Below are positions 21,367 through 31,715 of a stretch of 38,282 nucleotides of DNA, piece after piece. Location of the stretch: NCBI GenBank assembly GCA_021375695.1, contig JAEPKX010000016.1:1-38282 (forward strand), read 5' to 3'. The DNA is from Candidatus Igneacidithiobacillus taupoensis (GTDB lineage Bacteria > Pseudomonadota > Gammaproteobacteria > Acidithiobacillales > Acidithiobacillaceae). The position numbers were made by a program, and so were the translations under genes. Position 1 is the stretch's first letter; each line of letters starts with the position of its first letter. Below the pieces are notes generated by a model, which was given only the letters and a program-made list of their open reading frames with translations, had not been told where the DNA came from and did no database searches.

Positions 21367-21848
21367 CTCTGTGCCTCCTTACGCAATTGCTCGATCAGGG
21401 CGTCAATTCGTTCAGGGGTCAGGTTTTCCAGATAGCGATCCCCCAACTGCATCATGGGTGCATCCTTACATGCTCCCAGGCACTCCACCTCCTTGAGGGT
21501 AAAAAGACCATCGGCGGTCGTTTCCCCAATGCCAATACCCAAGCGATCCTGTAAATGGGCCAGGATTTCATCGGAACCGTTCAAAAAACAGGAAATACTA
21601 CCACAGACGCAAAACTGGTATTTCCCAACGGGAGCAAGATCGTACATGGTGTAGAAAGTGGCCACCTCAAAGGCCTGGATACTGGGTACCCCCAGATAGG
21701 AAGCAACAAATTCAATCAATTCATTGGAGAGATAGCCATGCTCTTCCTGGGCGATCCGCAGGGCAGCAAGGAGCACCGAACGGGCCTGTTCGGGAGGATA
21801 TTTCAGCCGCTCCCGATCAATTTCGGCTAAGGAACTGGCGGAAAGCAT
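21363..21848 (-). CDS. nuoE: NADH-quinone oxidoreductase subunit E
   Basis: A 161-residue thioredoxin-like subunit carrying the 2Fe-2S cluster N1a. The ligands are Cys in CGSISC (CX4C) and in CLGAC (CX3C). Upstream is the helical region [16 protein letters not shown]. It is coupled to nuoD by a TAATG overlap and to nuoF by ATGA. Confidence 0.97.
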   Translation of the reverse strand: MLSASSLAEIDRERLKYPPEQARSVLLAALRIAQEEHGYLSNELIEFVASYLGVPSIQAFEVATFYTMYDLAPVGKYQFCVCGSISCFLNGSDEILAHLQDRLGIGIGETTADGLFTLKEVECLGACKDAPMMQLGDRYLENLTPERIDALIEQLRKEAQR

Positions 21849-23101
21849 TATCGGTCAATCTCCCCAAAAACAATATCCATGGTCGCCAGAATTGCCACCA
21901 CATCGGCAATCATATGCCCCTTGGCCATCTCGTCCATGGCCGCCAGGTGAGCAAAGCCTGGGGCTCGAATTTTCATGCGATAGGGTTTATTGGCCCCATC
22001 GGAGATCAGGTAGATACCAAACTCTCCCTTGGGTGCTTCCACTGCCGCATAGTACTCCCCTGCAGGCACAATCATCCCTTCCGAAAAGAGTTTGAAATGA
22101 TGGATCAGCGCTTCCATGCTGCTCTTCATTTCTTCTCGGGAGGGTGGTGCGACCTTGAAATCGTCGACGATCACCGGTCCGGGATTTTTACGAAGCCAAT
22201 CCACACACTGGGCGATGATTTTGTTACTTTCGCGCATCTCCGCCACCCGGACCAGATAGCGATCATAACAATCCCCTTCCTTACCCACAGGGATTGCAAA
22301 GTCCAGCTGATCATAGGCAGCATAGGGCTGGGAGCGACGCAGGTCCCAGGCAACGCCCGAGGCACGCAACATCGGGCCCGTAAACCCCAAGGCAATGGCG
22401 CGTTCCGGCGAAACTACCCCAATACCCACGGTGCGTTGCTTCCAGATGCGATTGTCAGTGAGCAAGGTTTCGTATTCGTCTACATATCCTGGAAAACGCC
22501 TGGTAAAATCTTCAATGAAATCAAGCACAGAGCCTTCCCGGTTCGCATTGAGTTCCCGCAGACGTTGCTCATTACGGTAGGGAGAGGGCTGATATTTGGG
22601 CATTTGCTCGGGAAGATCGCGATAGACCCCACCTGGGCGGTAATAGGCTGCATGCATCCGCGCCCCAGAAACGGCCTCATAAACATCCATGAGGTCTTCC
22701 CGCTCCCGAAAACAATATAGAAAAACACTCATGGCTCCCACGTCCAACGCGTAGGCACCCAACCACAGTAAGTGGTTGAGAATCCTGGTTATTTCGTCAA
22801 ACATGGTGCGGATATACTGCGCCCGCAGCGGAATTTCCAGACCCAGCAAGGCCTCTACGGCCCGACAATAGGCGTGCTCATTGCACATCATCGAGACGTA
22901 GTCCAGGCGATCCATGTAGGGCAGTGCCTGCAGATAGGTCTTGTGCTCAGCCAATTTTTCGGTGGCGCGATGAAGCAGACCGATGTGCGGATCGGCCCGC
23001 ACGATGACCTCCCCATCCAGCTCCAGCACCAGACGCAAGACCCCGTGGGCAGAAGGATGTTGGGGCCCAAAATTCATGGTGAAGTTACTGATTTCTGGCA
23101 T
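21848..23101 (-). CDS. nuoD: NADH-quinone oxidoreductase subunit D
   Basis: A 417-residue subunit related to the large subunit of NiFe hydrogenases that forms the quinone-binding site with NuoB. Conserved parts are [19 protein letters not shown] (with the quinone-site His), [15 protein letters not shown], and the C-terminal FGEIDR. NuoC and NuoD are separate here, unlike the E. coli fusion. The start is ATG at 23101 after GAGGAGGGG, which lies within the 3' end of nuoC (17-nt overlap). Confidence 0.97.
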   Translation of the reverse strand: MPEISNFTMNFGPQHPSAHGVLRLVLELDGEVIVRADPHIGLLHRATEKLAEHKTYLQALPYMDRLDYVSMMCNEHAYCRAVEALLGLEIPLRAQYIRTMFDEITRILNHLLWLGAYALDVGAMSVFLYCFREREDLMDVYEAVSGARMHAAYYRPGGVYRDLPEQMPKYQPSPYRNEQRLRELNANREGSVLDFIEDFTRRFPGYVDEYETLLTDNRIWKQRTVGIGVVSPERAIALGFTGPMLRASGVAWDLRRSQPYAAYDQLDFAIPVGKEGDCYDRYLVRVAEMRESNKIIAQCVDWLRKNPGPVIVDDFKVAPPSREEMKSSMEALIHHFKLFSEGMIVPAGEYYAAVEAPKGEFGIYLISDGANKPYRMKIRAPGFAHLAAMDEMAKGHMIADVVAILATMDIVFGEIDR

Positions 23102-23690
23102 GGTAACGCCCCTCCTCGTCACTGCGCACTATCCGGGGCACCACAACTCGCTCCTCGGTGCGGGTGGGCTCGTAGACAACCCGATGTTGATCGGCGTCGT
23201 AGCGCATTTCCACGGTCCCCACTAGGGGAAAATCCTTGCGGAATGGTGAACCAACAAAGCCATAATCCGTTAAAATGCGGCGCAAATCCGGATGGTTTTC
23301 GAAAAGAAACCCAAAAAGATCAAAGGCCTCTCGCTCAAACCAGTTGGCAGCAGGCCAGATTTCGTTCACGGAGGAAATCATGGGAAGGTCTTCCTCCAGA
23401 AAAACCCGCAGACGTAAGCGTAGGCCATGCTCGATTCCCAGCAGATGGTATACCACCGCAAAACGATTTCCTTCCCAGGCCCCATCGCCATACTCAGCGT
23501 AATCGACCCCACAAATATCGATCAACTGATTGAAACCTGCCTGATCTCGCAGCCAGAGACAGTCGGACAAAAAGTTTTCCCGCTTGAGTTCCAGGGTCAG
23601 CTCCCCCCGCGCCAGTCGATGGGCAAGGATGCTTTCTCCGATTCCAGCCTGAATTTGCTGGAGCAGGTTGCCAAGGGCTTCGCTCATCAT
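23085..23690 (-). CDS. nuoC: NADH-quinone oxidoreductase subunit C
   Basis: A 201-residue peripheral subunit (30-kDa family). The family signature around [20 protein letters not shown] is complete and is followed by [20 protein letters not shown]. The start is ATG at 23690 or the adjacent ATG at 23687, one base or four bases after the nuoB TAG. It overlaps nuoD at its 3' end. Confidence 0.96.
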   Translation of the reverse strand: MMSEALGNLLQQIQAGIGESILAHRLARGELTLELKRENFLSDCLWLRDQAGFNQLIDICGVDYAEYGDGAWEGNRFAVVYHLLGIEHGLRLRLRVFLEEDLPMISSVNEIWPAANWFEREAFDLFGFLFENHPDLRRILTDYGFVGSPFRKDFPLVGTVEMRYDADQHRVVYEPTRTEERVVVPRIVRSDEEGRYHARNQ

Positions 23691-23691
23691 C

Positions 23692-24168
23692 CTACCTGGC
23701 TATGGTGTTGGTACGGCGGATTTTTTTTTGCAACTGGATCAGCCCATACAGGAGTGCTTCGGCAGTGGGTGGACAGCCTGGCACATAGACGTCCACGGGC
23801 ACAATCCGGTCACAACCACGTACGACACTATAAGAATAGTGGTAATACCCACCGCCATTGGCACAGGATCCCATGGAAACCACCCAACGGGGCTCGGGCA
23901 TTTGATCGTATACCTTGCGCAGGGCCGGGGCCATCTTGTTGACCAGGGTGCCAGCCACGATCATCACGTCCGATTGACGGGGACTGGGACGAAAGATGAT
24001 TCCAAAACGATCCAGATCATAGCGAGACGCGCCGGCATGCATCATTTCCACAGCACAACAGGCCAAACCAAAGGTCATGGGCCACAAAGAACCCGTTCGA
24101 CTCCAGTTGATGACCGTGTCCAGGGTCGTGGTGACAAAACCTTTTTCGAGAACGCCCTCTATTCCCAT
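23692..24168 (-). CDS. nuoB: NADH-quinone oxidoreductase subunit B
   Basis: A 158-residue subunit that binds N2, the last 4Fe-4S cluster before quinone. Its ligands are the tandem cysteines in [11 protein letters not shown], then Cys in GSCANGGG and Cys in [17 protein letters not shown] at 24168 is preferred because GGGGG lies 7 nt before it. An ATG at 24189 inside nuoA lacks a ribosome-binding site. The 3' end of nuoA overlaps the gene start by 10 nt. Confidence 0.95.
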   Translation of the reverse strand: MGIEGVLEKGFVTTTLDTVINWSRTGSLWPMTFGLACCAVEMMHAGASRYDLDRFGIIFRPSPRQSDVMIVAGTLVNKMAPALRKVYDQMPEPRWVVSMGSCANGGGYYHYSYSVVRGCDRIVPVDVYVPGCPPTAEALLYGLIQLQKKIRRTNTIAR

Positions 24169-24515
24169 TCCAAGGCCCCCTTTTTCCATTCGTACACAAA
24201 GCCCACAACCAGGATGGCCAAAAAAATCATCATGGCCAAAAATCCGGTCATACCAATGGCGTCAAAAACCACCGCCCACGGAAACAAAAAGGCGATCTCC
24301 AGATCAAACAGAATAAAGAGGATGGCAACGAGATAATAGCGCACATCAAACTTGACCCGTGCATCTTCGAAAGCCTCAAAACCACACTCGTAGGGGGAGA
24401 GTTTTTCGCTATCGGGACGACTGGGACCCAGGCTGCTACCAAGCAACAAGGGCACGATGCCTACCACCAGGGCAATCCCCAGAAAGATGAGCACAGGCAA
24501 GTAATGATCTAGCAC
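24159..24515 (-). CDS. nuoA: NADH-quinone oxidoreductase subunit A
   Basis: A 118-residue first gene of the complex I operon with three membrane helices. The conserved loop [20 protein letters not shown] contains the hallmark Cys in the loop near the quinone cavity, followed by [14 protein letters not shown] with its membrane Asp/Glu. It starts with GTG at 24515, 8 nt after GGAGGAG; no ATG fits. Confidence 0.95.
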   Translation of the reverse strand: MLDHYLPVLIFLGIALVVGIVPLLLGSSLGPSRPDSEKLSPYECGFEAFEDARVKFDVRYYLVAILFILFDLEIAFLFPWAVVFDAIGMTGFLAMMIFLAILVVGFVYEWKKGALEWE

Positions 24516-24592
24516 CAGGCCGACTCCTCCACCGTTTCTGTTCTAGCCCCTGGGGGCCCATCATAAAAATAATCTAGTCACTATAATCAGTG

Positions 24593-24610
24593 CTCTGGAA
24601 TACTCCAGAG
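24593..24610. promoter_or_regulatory. inverted repeat in the nuo leader region
   Basis: CTCTGGA (24593-24599) and TCCAGAG (24604-24610) are perfect 7-bp inverted repeats around a 4-bp spacer, about 80 bp upstream of nuoA. It could be an operator or a leader hairpin. A TATAGT-like -10 element lies next to it on the minus strand, but no convincing -35 box accompanies it. Confidence 0.4.
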
Positions 24611-24611
24611 A

Positions 24612-24635
24612 CAAAAAAACAGCCCTGCAGGCTGT
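24612..24635 (-). terminator. rho-independent terminator after tRNA-Leu
   Basis: On the minus strand ACAGCC-TGCAG-GGCTGT forms a 6-bp stem followed by seven T residues. It lies 6 nt downstream of the tRNA-Leu CCA and upstream of nuoA, separating the tpiA-secG-tRNA-Leu unit from the nuo operon. The nuo operon should therefore have its own promoter in 24516-24611. Confidence 0.8.
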
Positions 24636-24641
24636 AGATAT

Positions 24642-24726
24642 TGGTGCCGAAGACCGGACTCGAACCGGTATGGCTTGCGCCGCCGCCCCCTCAAGACGGT
24701 GTGTCTACCAATTTCACCACTTCGGC
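24642..24726 (-). tRNA. tRNA-Leu (anticodon GAG)
   Basis: An 85-nt class II tRNA with a long variable arm (GGCGGCGCAAGCC region). The acceptor is GCCGAAG/CTTCGGC, the anticodon stem CCGTC/GGCGG encloses loop TTGAGGG (anticodon GAG), the T arm is ACCGG-TTCGAGT-CCGGT, with discriminator A and encoded CCA. The tRNA after secG is a common proteobacterial arrangement. Confidence 0.95.
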
Positions 24727-24741
24727 GAATGAGTTAAAACT

Positions 24742-24758
24742 TTCGCATGGCCTGCGAA
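24742..24758 (-). terminator. weak hairpin between secG and tRNA-Leu
   Basis: TTCGCA-GGCCA-TGCGAA on the minus strand is followed by AGTTTTAAC, a short imperfect T run. It could be a weak terminator or a processing signal between secG and tRNA-Leu. Read-through is likely needed if the tRNA has no promoter of its own. Confidence 0.35.
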
Positions 24759-24763
24759 CAAGG

Positions 24764-25162
24764 TCAAGGCTTGGGCACAGAATGTAAGGGTGCGGTTGTT
24801 TGGGCGGCACCGCCAGTGCCCTGTGGCACTACAACGGACTTCGCCGGTACTACCGGTGCAGGCAGGTGGCTTTCCGTATTTGCTATTGGCGCCGAGGCAG
24901 GCAAGGAAATGCCCGTTGCTGCCGAATGAGCTACATGGTCAGACAAATACGCCAAGGCCAGGCTGTTGAGAAAAAATAATGCCGCCAAAACGGCAGTTAG
25001 GTGACTCAAGAAATTCCCGGCGCCAGCAGCTCCAAAAACCGTCTGCGAAGCCCCACTGCCAAAAACTGCACCAATGTCAGCACCCTGCCCTTTCTGGACC
25101 AGTACCAACGCGACCAGGGCCACACAAAGCAGTACTTGAAAAATCAGCAAGGCGGTATACAT
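24764..25162 (-). CDS. secG: preprotein translocase subunit SecG
   Basis: A 132-residue inner-membrane subunit of the SecYEG channel that assists SecA-driven protein export. It has two transmembrane helices (about residues 3-22 and 52-73) separated by the conserved loop LVQKGQGADIGAVFGSGASQ. The C-terminal tail (about 77-132) is long and rich in Ala, Pro and Val, as in many betaproteobacterial SecG proteins. The start lies 2 nt after the tpiA stop, with GGAGG upstream. Confidence 0.95.
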   Translation of the reverse strand: MYTALLIFQVLLCVALVALVLVQKGQGADIGAVFGSGASQTVFGAAGAGNFLSHLTAVLAALFFLNSLALAYLSDHVAHSAATGISLPASAPIANTESHLPAPVVPAKSVVVPQGTGGAAQTTAPLHSVPKP

Positions 25163-25164
25163 GC

Positions 25165-25938
25165 TTAGCCTCCACGGCCTATTTGTTCAGCAACCCGACA
25201 AATTTGTACGAACTCCCCGGCCTGGAGCGATGCGCCACCAACCAGGCCGCCATCAATATCTTCCTCGGCAAACAATGCTCCGGCATTGTTTGCCTTGACA
25301 CTACCTCCATAGAGAATGAGGACTTTTTGCGCAAGTGCCGGATTTTTTCTTGCAACCAAAGAACGCAGGTACGCATGCGCTTCTTGCGCCTGCGCAGGAC
25401 TCGCTGTTTTACCCGTACCAATGGCCCAGATCGGCTCATAAGCAATGATCAGATTCGCCTGCTGTCCATTAGCGCCAAGGGCAGGAAGAATCGCTGTCAT
25501 TTGCCGTTCCAGCACCTCCCAGGTTTGACCACTTTCCCGTTCCTGTTCGCTTTCGCCAACACAAACTACCGGGGTAAGACCTGCATGGAGGGCGGCCATA
25601 ACCTTGCGGAAAACAATCTCATCGCTTTCCTGAAAGATCTGACGTCGTTCGGAGTGTCCCACCAGGACGTAGCGACACCCATGATCACGAAGCATGGGCC
25701 CGGATATCTCTCCGGTGTAAGGCCCATGGTTTTCCCAAAAAAGATTCTGCCCACCCCAACGTAAAGAGCTCCCTCTGGCCAGGGCGGCGACACTCGCAAT
25801 CAAGGTGAAAGGTGGGAACAAAACCACCTCAGGGACCGTTGGTGCCAAAGCAGCGTCCAGAATCGCTTGCGTCAGATGCTGTGCATCGGCGTGGAGCCCA
25901 TTCATTTTCCAGTTGCCCGCCACCATGATGGGTCGCAC
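25165..25938 (-). CDS. tpiA: triosephosphate isomerase, GTG start
   Basis: A TIM-barrel enzyme of about 257 residues interconverting dihydroxyacetone phosphate and glyceraldehyde 3-phosphate in glycolysis, gluconeogenesis and the Calvin cycle. Catalytic residues are visible: Asn/Lys in VAGNWKMNG, His in LVGHSERR, Glu in AYEPIWAIGTGKTA (flexible loop), and the phosphate-binding LYGGSVKANN. GTG at 25938 is preferred because AGAGGGGG lies 7 nt before it and the protein then starts like other family members. An ATG at 25965 with a poor ribosome-binding site is the alternative. Confidence 0.95.
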   Translation of the reverse strand: MRPIMVAGNWKMNGLHADAQHLTQAILDAALAPTVPEVVLFPPFTLIASVAALARGSSLRWGGQNLFWENHGPYTGEISGPMLRDHGCRYVLVGHSERRQIFQESDEIVFRKVMAALHAGLTPVVCVGESEQERESGQTWEVLERQMTAILPALGANGQQANLIIAYEPIWAIGTGKTASPAQAQEAHAYLRSLVARKNPALAQKVLILYGGSVKANNAGALFAEEDIDGGLVGGASLQAGEFVQICRVAEQIGRGG

Positions 25939-25982
25939 GTTTTTACCCCCTCTTGCCACAATCATTTCCTAATGAACCGGGC

Positions 25983-26011
25983 AGTCTAAACACTCCCCTG
26001 GCACTGGTCAA
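25983..26011 (-). promoter_or_regulatory. sigma70-type promoter for tpiA-secG-tRNA-Leu
   Basis: On the minus strand TTGACC (26011-26006), a 17-bp spacer and TAGACT (25988-25983) match the -35/-10 consensus well. Transcription would start around 25975, about 40 nt before the tpiA GTG. It lies just after the glmM stop. Confidence 0.65.
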
Positions 26012-26030
26012 TTTGCCCAAAACATCCTTA

Positions 26031-27371
26031 TTACTGTTCTTCTGCGAAAGCCTGTATTTTTTGTTGTAAGCCCTTGGCACTTTGTTCAGCGAGGTCATAA
26101 TCCTCTGCCTCCACCATGATACGCAACAGTGGCTCCGTACCCGATGGCCGGACCAGCAAACGTCCGGCCGTACCCAAAGCCAAGGCCGATTCTTCTATCG
26201 CAATTTTTACTGCAGGTTTCTGCAGGAGTTCCCTGGCCCCCCGCACGGGCATACTCAGCAGCACTTGCGAAAATAAATGGAGTTTGCCAAACCACTCCTG
26301 CAGGCTACTGCCCCGTCTGCGCAGATAGGCCAGTACTTGCAGGGCTGCCAGAATGCCATCTCCAGTAGTGTTGGCTGGGGTTATGATATGACCGGAATTT
26401 TCTCCACCAAGGGGATAGCCCAAACGACGCATAGCCTCCAGGACATAACGATCACCCACGGGAGCGCGTACCAGGGGGATACCCATTTGGGCAAGGGCCC
26501 TCTCCAAGCCGAGATTGCTCATTACCGTTCCAACCACTCCAGCCAAACCGCTCTGCTCCTGCATGGCTTGGGCCAAAAGCCAAAGGATGGCATCACCGTC
26601 CCATAGATTCCCCTGGGAATCGATGAGCAAAACCCGATCCGCATCGCCATCAAGGGCAATTCCAAGGTCGGCTTCTGCATTTTTTACCGTTGCAAGCAGT
26701 GCGGCAGGCGCTGTCGAACCCACACCTTCATTGATGTTGATCCCATTGGGCTGGGTCCCGATGGTATGAACCTCGGCACCCAACTCGGTGAAAACCATGG
26801 GTGCTACCTTGTAAGCTGCTCCATGGGCGGCATCTACTACAATGCGTAAGCCACGCAAATCCAGATCCGCAGGAAAGGTGGTCTTGCAATATTCCACGTA
26901 GCGTCCCGCAGCGTCCTCCAGGCGCCGCGCCTTTCCCAGGGCCGCGGGGGCTACACAGCCCAGGGGCTTTGCCATCTCTGCCTCGATAGCGGCTTCGGTT
27001 TGATCGGGCAACTTCAAACCATCGCCCGAAAAAAACTTGATTCCATTGTCTTCATAGGGATTATGGGAAGCGCTGATGACGATCCCGGCATCAGCCCGCA
27101 ACGTACGGGTCAAATAGGCAATGGCCGGAGTTGGCAGTGGCCCTACCAGGAGGACATCGACACCTGCAGCAGCCAGACCAGACTCCAGGGCCGACTCCAA
27201 CAAGTAACCCGATAATCGGGTATCTTTGCCAATGAGTACTCGGGGTCGTTGGACCCCATTGGTCAGGACCCGCCCTGCAGCCCAGCCAAGCCGCAGAATC
27301 CATTCCGGGGTCATTGGTGCCTCACCAACCCGCCCCCGAACTCCATCGGTGCCAAAATACTGTCTAGCCAT
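26031..27371 (-). CDS. glmM: phosphoglucosamine mutase
   Basis: A 446-residue enzyme converting glucosamine-6-phosphate to glucosamine-1-phosphate for UDP-GlcNAc and peptidoglycan synthesis. The four domains are marked by FGTDGVRGRVG at the N-terminus, the phosphoserine loop VISASHNPYEDNG (about residue 100), the metal-binding LDGDADRVL, the sugar-binding GGENSGH, and the C-terminal phosphate-binding RPSGTEPLLRIMVE. ATG at 27371 overlaps folP by 8 nt. The order ftsH-folP-glmM is conserved in gamma- and betaproteobacteria. Confidence 0.97.
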   Translation of the reverse strand: MARQYFGTDGVRGRVGEAPMTPEWILRLGWAAGRVLTNGVQRPRVLIGKDTRLSGYLLESALESGLAAAGVDVLLVGPLPTPAIAYLTRTLRADAGIVISASHNPYEDNGIKFFSGDGLKLPDQTEAAIEAEMAKPLGCVAPAALGKARRLEDAAGRYVEYCKTTFPADLDLRGLRIVVDAAHGAAYKVAPMVFTELGAEVHTIGTQPNGININEGVGSTAPAALLATVKNAEADLGIALDGDADRVLLIDSQGNLWDGDAILWLLAQAMQEQSGLAGVVGTVMSNLGLERALAQMGIPLVRAPVGDRYVLEAMRRLGYPLGGENSGHIITPANTTGDGILAALQVLAYLRRRGSSLQEWFGKLHLFSQVLLSMPVRGARELLQKPAVKIAIEESALALGTAGRLLVRPSGTEPLLRIMVEAEDYDLAEQSAKGLQQKIQAFAEEQ

Positions 27372-28224
27372 TGCTTCTCTCTTCCCTTTCGCTAAGTCGC
27401 TGCCAGACCCGCAACGCCTGCCGCGCTCCAGCCACATCGTGAACCCGATAGATTGCTCTGCCCAGTTGATTTTCTACCCAAAGCATGGCGCTATGACTTG
27501 CCACATCTCGCTGGCCCGGATCAGCCAATCCCGTCAAGCGCCCAAGAAAACCCTTGCGGGAGATCCCCAAGAGCAATGGCTGGCCAAGGGACTGCAGCTC
27601 CCGAATCTGTCGCAGAAGCTGAAAGTTGCCCGGATCGTCCTTGGCAAAACCAATACCCGGATCCAGCAGAATACCATCCCGCGCAAGTCCTGCAGCCATA
27701 CAAGCTGCCAAGCGTTCTTGCAAGTACTCCTTTACGGACAGGACCACATTTTCGTATTGCGTATTTTGCTGCATGGTAGCCGGACTACCTCGCTTGTGCA
27801 TGAGGCAGACATCCAGACCCAAGTCTGTGACGGTCCGCAGGGCATCTGGATCATCGCTGAGAGCGCTGATGTCATTGATGAGTGTCGCTCCAAGGGCATG
27901 AGCGGCACGCATTACAGCCGCCTTGCGGGTATCGACCGAAATGGGAATGGGAATTTCTCCCCGCAGGACCTCCAGGACTGGCAGCAGACGATCCATTTCT
28001 TCCTGCAGTGTGATATCAGCTGCGCCTGGACGGGTCGACTCCGCACCCAGGTCCAGAATATCCGCGCCATCCTGCCAAAGCTTTCGCCCCTGCTCCACCG
28101 CAGCATCAATGGAAATAAAACGCCCGCCATCGGAAAAGGAATCCGGAGTGATATTGAGGATACCCATGATACAAGAACGCCCCTGGAGCCAGGGGCGTCT
28201 AGCCTGCAACGGAAGCAAGGTCAA
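27364..28224 (-). CDS. folP: dihydropteroate synthase, TTG start
   Basis: A 286-residue TIM-barrel enzyme joining p-aminobenzoate to the pterin diphosphate in folate synthesis; it is the sulfonamide target. Family motifs are [15 protein letters not shown] (about residue 20), [20 protein letters not shown], and the phosphate-binding GISRKGFLG. No ATG precedes the first motif. TTG at 28224 overlaps the ftsH stop (TTGA) and has GGGAGA about 9 nt upstream, so it is taken as start; translation depends on ftsH. Confidence 0.93.
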   Translation of the reverse strand: MTLLPLQARRPWLQGRSCIMGILNITPDSFSDGGRFISIDAAVEQGRKLWQDGADILDLGAESTRPGAADITLQEEMDRLLPVLEVLRGEIPIPISVDTRKAAVMRAAHALGATLINDISALSDDPDALRTVTDLGLDVCLMHKRGSPATMQQNTQYENVVLSVKEYLQERLAACMAAGLARDGILLDPGIGFAKDDPGNFQLLRQIRELQSLGQPLLLGISRKGFLGRLTGLADPGQRDVASHSAMLWVENQLGRAIYRVHDVAGARQALRVWQRLSEREERSNG

Positions 28225-30143
28225 ACGGGGTGTTCTCCCGGATTCAACTTGGGAAGGCTGTTGCCGCCAGAACCACTGACAGCATCAGCAGGACCAACTC
28301 CCGCAGTTGCAGGGGTGCCCGAGGTATCCTGTGGGGGACGAGGATCCCGACCCGCCATCAGATCATTTACCTGGGCCGCATCCAAGGTCTCAAACTTAAG
28401 AAGGGCCTGGGCCATTCGCTCAACGATCTCACGGTTTTCCTCGATCAGCTTGCGAGCAACCTGATAACGCTCCTGGATGATTGTCCGCACTTCCTCGTCC
28501 ACGGTCTGTGCCGTACGTTCAGAGACGCTGCTATGCTTGGTGATCTCGCGGCCAAGGAACATTTCTTCTTCCTTTTCACCAATCACCATGGGACCGATCT
28601 GTGACATTCCCCATTGGGTTACCATCTTGCGGGCCAGGTCCGTAGCACGCTCGATATCATTTCCCGCACCGGTCGTCATCTGATTCAGGAAGACTTCTTC
28701 AGCAATGCGTCCCCCCATGAGAATGGAGATATTGTTCAAAATCTCCTGCCGTTCATAATTGAAGCGATCCTCGGTGGGGAGTTGCATGGTCAGCCCCAGG
28801 GCACGACCCCGAGGAATGATAGTGACCTTGTGGACTGGATCCGTGCCAGGCAGAAGCTTCGCAACTACCGCATGGCCAGCTTCGTGATAGGCCGTAGTCT
28901 CCCGCTGTTTGTCACTCATGACCACCGACTTGCGCTCGGCACCCATCATCACCTTGTCTTTGGCATCCTCGAAGTCATGCATATCCACCAGGCGCTTACT
29001 CTTGCGGGCGGCCATGAGGGCTGCCTCATTGACCAGGTTGGCCAGGTCAGCACCAGAAAAGCCTGGCGTTCCCCGGGCAATGATCTTGGGGTCTACATCG
29101 GGTGCCAAGGGTACCTTACGCATATGGACCTGCAGGATTTGTTCCCGTCCACGAATATCCGGTAGCGGAACTGTTACCTGTCGATCAAAACGGCCCGGTC
29201 GCAACAAGGCGGGGTCGAGGACATCGGGACGATTGGTGGCAGCGATGACAATGATACCTTCGGTTCCCTCGAATCCATCCATTTCCACCAACATTTGATT
29301 CAAGGTCTGCTCGCGCTCATCATTACCACCGCCGAGTCCAGCACCCCGCTGCCTACCTACAGCATCAATTTCGTCAATGAAGATAATGCAGGGTGCATGC
29401 TTCTTGGCCTGCTCAAACATATCCCGTACCCGGGAGGCACCCACACCCACAAACATTTCCACAAAATCTGAGCCGGAGATGGAAAAGAAAGGAACCTTGG
29501 CCTCGCCAGCAATAGCCCGGGCCAATAGCGTTTTACCGGACCCTGGCGGGCCCATGAGCAAGACCCCCTTGGGAATTCGCCCGCCCAGGCGTTGAAACTT
29601 CTGGGGGTCACGAAGAAAGTCGACAATTTCAGCGACTTCTTCCTTGGCCTCTTCGACCCCCGCAACATCTGCAAAGGTAACTTTATTGTTCTCTTCACTG
29701 AGCATGCGGGCCCGACTCCGCCCGAAGCTCATGGCACCACGACCGCCAGCACCCCCCCCACCCATCTGCCGCATGAAAAAAATCCATACGGCAATGAGGA
29801 GAAGCATCGGAAACCAATTGATGAGCAAGGCGAGCAACAGGGACTGCCCTTCGGGGGGCTTGACCGTAATCTTGACGCCTGCAGCTAAAAGCTGGGGCAC
29901 CAGCTGGGTATCATTGGGCGGAGTGTAGACACTGAACTGCTGACCGGAACTCAGCGAGCCCGTCAGATGGTTGCCATTCATGGTCACATCCGCGACTTGA
30001 CCCTGCTTTACGCTGTTGACAAAGGTGGAAAAATCCATGGCCTGGGATGGCGGGGTAGACGTCGAATTCAGGTTCTGGAAAACGAAAATCAGGATAACAA
30101 GAATTGCTACCCACAAAAGTACGTTCTTGAAAACGTTATTCAT
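28221..30143 (-). CDS. ftsH: membrane ATP-dependent zinc metalloprotease FtsH
   Basis: A 640-residue hexameric AAA+ protease that degrades misfolded membrane proteins and short-lived regulators. It has two N-terminal membrane helices flanking a small periplasmic domain (about residues 5-120). The AAA domain carries Walker A GPPGSGKT, Walker [10 protein letters not shown] and the Arg-finger region [19 protein letters not shown]. The protease domain has zinc-site HEAGH. The C-terminus is short and Gly/Pro-rich. ATG at 30143 follows GGAGG by 7 nt; an upstream ATG at 30161 is less likely. Confidence 0.97.
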   Translation of the reverse strand: MNNVFKNVLLWVAILVILIFVFQNLNSTSTPPSQAMDFSTFVNSVKQGQVADVTMNGNHLTGSLSSGQQFSVYTPPNDTQLVPQLLAAGVKITVKPPEGQSLLLALLINWFPMLLLIAVWIFFMRQMGGGGAGGRGAMSFGRSRARMLSEENNKVTFADVAGVEEAKEEVAEIVDFLRDPQKFQRLGGRIPKGVLLMGPPGSGKTLLARAIAGEAKVPFFSISGSDFVEMFVGVGASRVRDMFEQAKKHAPCIIFIDEIDAVGRQRGAGLGGGNDEREQTLNQMLVEMDGFEGTEGIIVIAATNRPDVLDPALLRPGRFDRQVTVPLPDIRGREQILQVHMRKVPLAPDVDPKIIARGTPGFSGADLANLVNEAALMAARKSKRLVDMHDFEDAKDKVMMGAERKSVVMSDKQRETTAYHEAGHAVVAKLLPGTDPVHKVTIIPRGRALGLTMQLPTEDRFNYERQEILNNISILMGGRIAEEVFLNQMTTGAGNDIERATDLARKMVTQWGMSQIGPMVIGEKEEEMFLGREITKHSSVSERTAQTVDEEVRTIIQERYQVARKLIEENREIVERMAQALLKFETLDAAQVNDLMAGRDPRPPQDTSGTPATAGVGPADAVSGSGGNSLPKLNPGEHPV

Positions 30144-30241
30144 AGCCTCGCCTCCCCCCATGGGAGTCCAAAACAGACAAATTACTCCAAGTCAAGCAAT
30201 GGTAGACCCAAGAAGAATAGCTTACAAGGGGCAAGCCGTCT

Positions 30242-31684
30242 TCATTGGGTGCCACCGACCGTCAGCCCGCGTATCTTCAAGGTGGGTTGACCAACCCCCA
30301 CCGGGACACTTTGTCCCTCCTTACCGCAGGTACCCACACCTGTATCTAATTGGAGATCATTGCCGATCATTTCAACCCGCGTCAGCACATCGGGCCCATT
30401 ACCAATCAATGTGGCCCCTTTCACGGGATGGGTAATCTTGCCATTTTCAATCAGGTAGGCCTCCGAAGCCGAAAAGACAAATTTTCCGCTGGTAATGTCT
30501 ACCTGACCACCGCCAAAATTCACGGCATAAATTCCCTTTTGCACACTAGCAATGATCTCCTGGGGATCGCGGCTGCCGGCCCGCATGTATGTATTGGTCA
30601 TCCGTGGCATGGGCAGATGGGCATAGGATTCGCGCCGGCCATTACCCGTGGAGCGCTCGCCCATCAGTCTGGCATTCAAGGTATCCTGCAGATAGCCACG
30701 CAGGATACCGTCCTCAATGAGTACGGTACACTGGGTGGGCGTACCCTCATCGTCCAGGTTCAGACTTCCACGACGGCCCGGCAGAGTACCGTCATCTACC
30801 ACCGTTACCCCTGGCGCCGCTACCCGCTCGCCGATCCGTCCGGCAAAGGCACTACTGCCCTTGCGGTTGAAGTCCCCCTCCAAACCATGGCCAATGGCCT
30901 CATGCAACAGAATCCCAGGCCACCCTGGACCTAATACGACATCCATGGTACCAGCCGGGGCGGGTATTGCCGCAAGATTGACCAGGGCTTGCCGCACCGC
31001 CTCGTGGGCATAGTGCTCGACTGTGCCACGACCGAGGAACTCACGATAGTCATGACGCCCACCCCCCCCATAACTGCCCTGCTCCCGTCGCCCGTGTTCT
31101 TCGGCAACCACGGTGACATTCAAGCGCACCAAAGGGCGGATATCGGCAGCCAGGCTTCCGTCGAGCCGCGCCACCAGCACCACTTCATGACGAGCAACCA
31201 GACTGGCCATGACTTGCACTACGCGCGGATCATGCGCTCTCGCTGCGGCCTCCAGGCGTTCCAGAAGGGCGATTTTTTCGGAATTGCTAATACTAGCCAA
31301 GGGGTCATTTCTCGGATACAACTGCAATCCAGATCGTGAGCGCCATTGCAGGGAGCGCTCACCGCCCGCGTGATGCACAATACTGCGTGCGGCCTTGGCA
31401 GCACCCAACAATGCCTCCACGGCGATCTCGTCGGAATAGGCCAGCCCCTGCCTTTCCCCTTGCAGGGCGCGCACCCCCACTCCCTGCTGGATGCTGTGAT
31501 TTCCAGATTTGACCACGCCTTCTTCCAGGCTGAACGACTCGCTTCGGCTATACTGAAAGTACAGATCCGCATCATCCAGGGCGCGCCGGCTGAGCTGGCT
31601 GAAAATCCGGTCTAGCACCGCCTCATCAATGCCGGCTGGTCGCAGCAGGGTATCCTGTGCCAACTGCAGGGCAGATTCTGTCAT
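30242..31684 (-). CDS. tldD: TldD metalloprotease
   Basis: A 480-residue subunit of the TldD/TldE protease that trims modified peptides such as microcin B17 precursors and degrades the CcdA antitoxin in E. coli. The zinc motif [11 protein letters not shown] (HExxxH, about residue 257) is intact, and conserved C-terminal blocks such as [19 protein letters not shown] are present. The TldE partner (pmbA) is not in the window. ATG at 31684 with GGAG about 9 nt upstream gives the family length; ATG at 31699 is possible. It is divergent from nrdA. Confidence 0.95.
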   Translation of the reverse strand: MTESALQLAQDTLLRPAGIDEAVLDRIFSQLSRRALDDADLYFQYSRSESFSLEEGVVKSGNHSIQQGVGVRALQGERQGLAYSDEIAVEALLGAAKAARSIVHHAGGERSLQWRSRSGLQLYPRNDPLASISNSEKIALLERLEAAARAHDPRVVQVMASLVARHEVVLVARLDGSLAADIRPLVRLNVTVVAEEHGRREQGSYGGGGRHDYREFLGRGTVEHYAHEAVRQALVNLAAIPAPAGTMDVVLGPGWPGILLHEAIGHGLEGDFNRKGSSAFAGRIGERVAAPGVTVVDDGTLPGRRGSLNLDDEGTPTQCTVLIEDGILRGYLQDTLNARLMGERSTGNGRRESYAHLPMPRMTNTYMRAGSRDPQEIIASVQKGIYAVNFGGGQVDITSGKFVFSASEAYLIENGKITHPVKGATLIGNGPDVLTRVEMIGNDLQLDTGVGTCGKEGQSVPVGVGQPTLKIRGLTVGGTQ

Positions 31685-31715
31685 AATTTGGTACTCCATC
31701 CGTTCTCATGAATGG

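Noticed and set aside
24581-24587. TATAAT-like box on the plus strand in the nuo leader
   Set aside because: No matching -35 box and no plus-strand gene downstream; it is the complement of an AT-rich leader segment.
27226-28464. 412-codon open frame on the plus strand
   Set aside because: It is antisense to glmM, folP and ftsH, whose motifs are all intact on the minus strand; it has no domain of its own.
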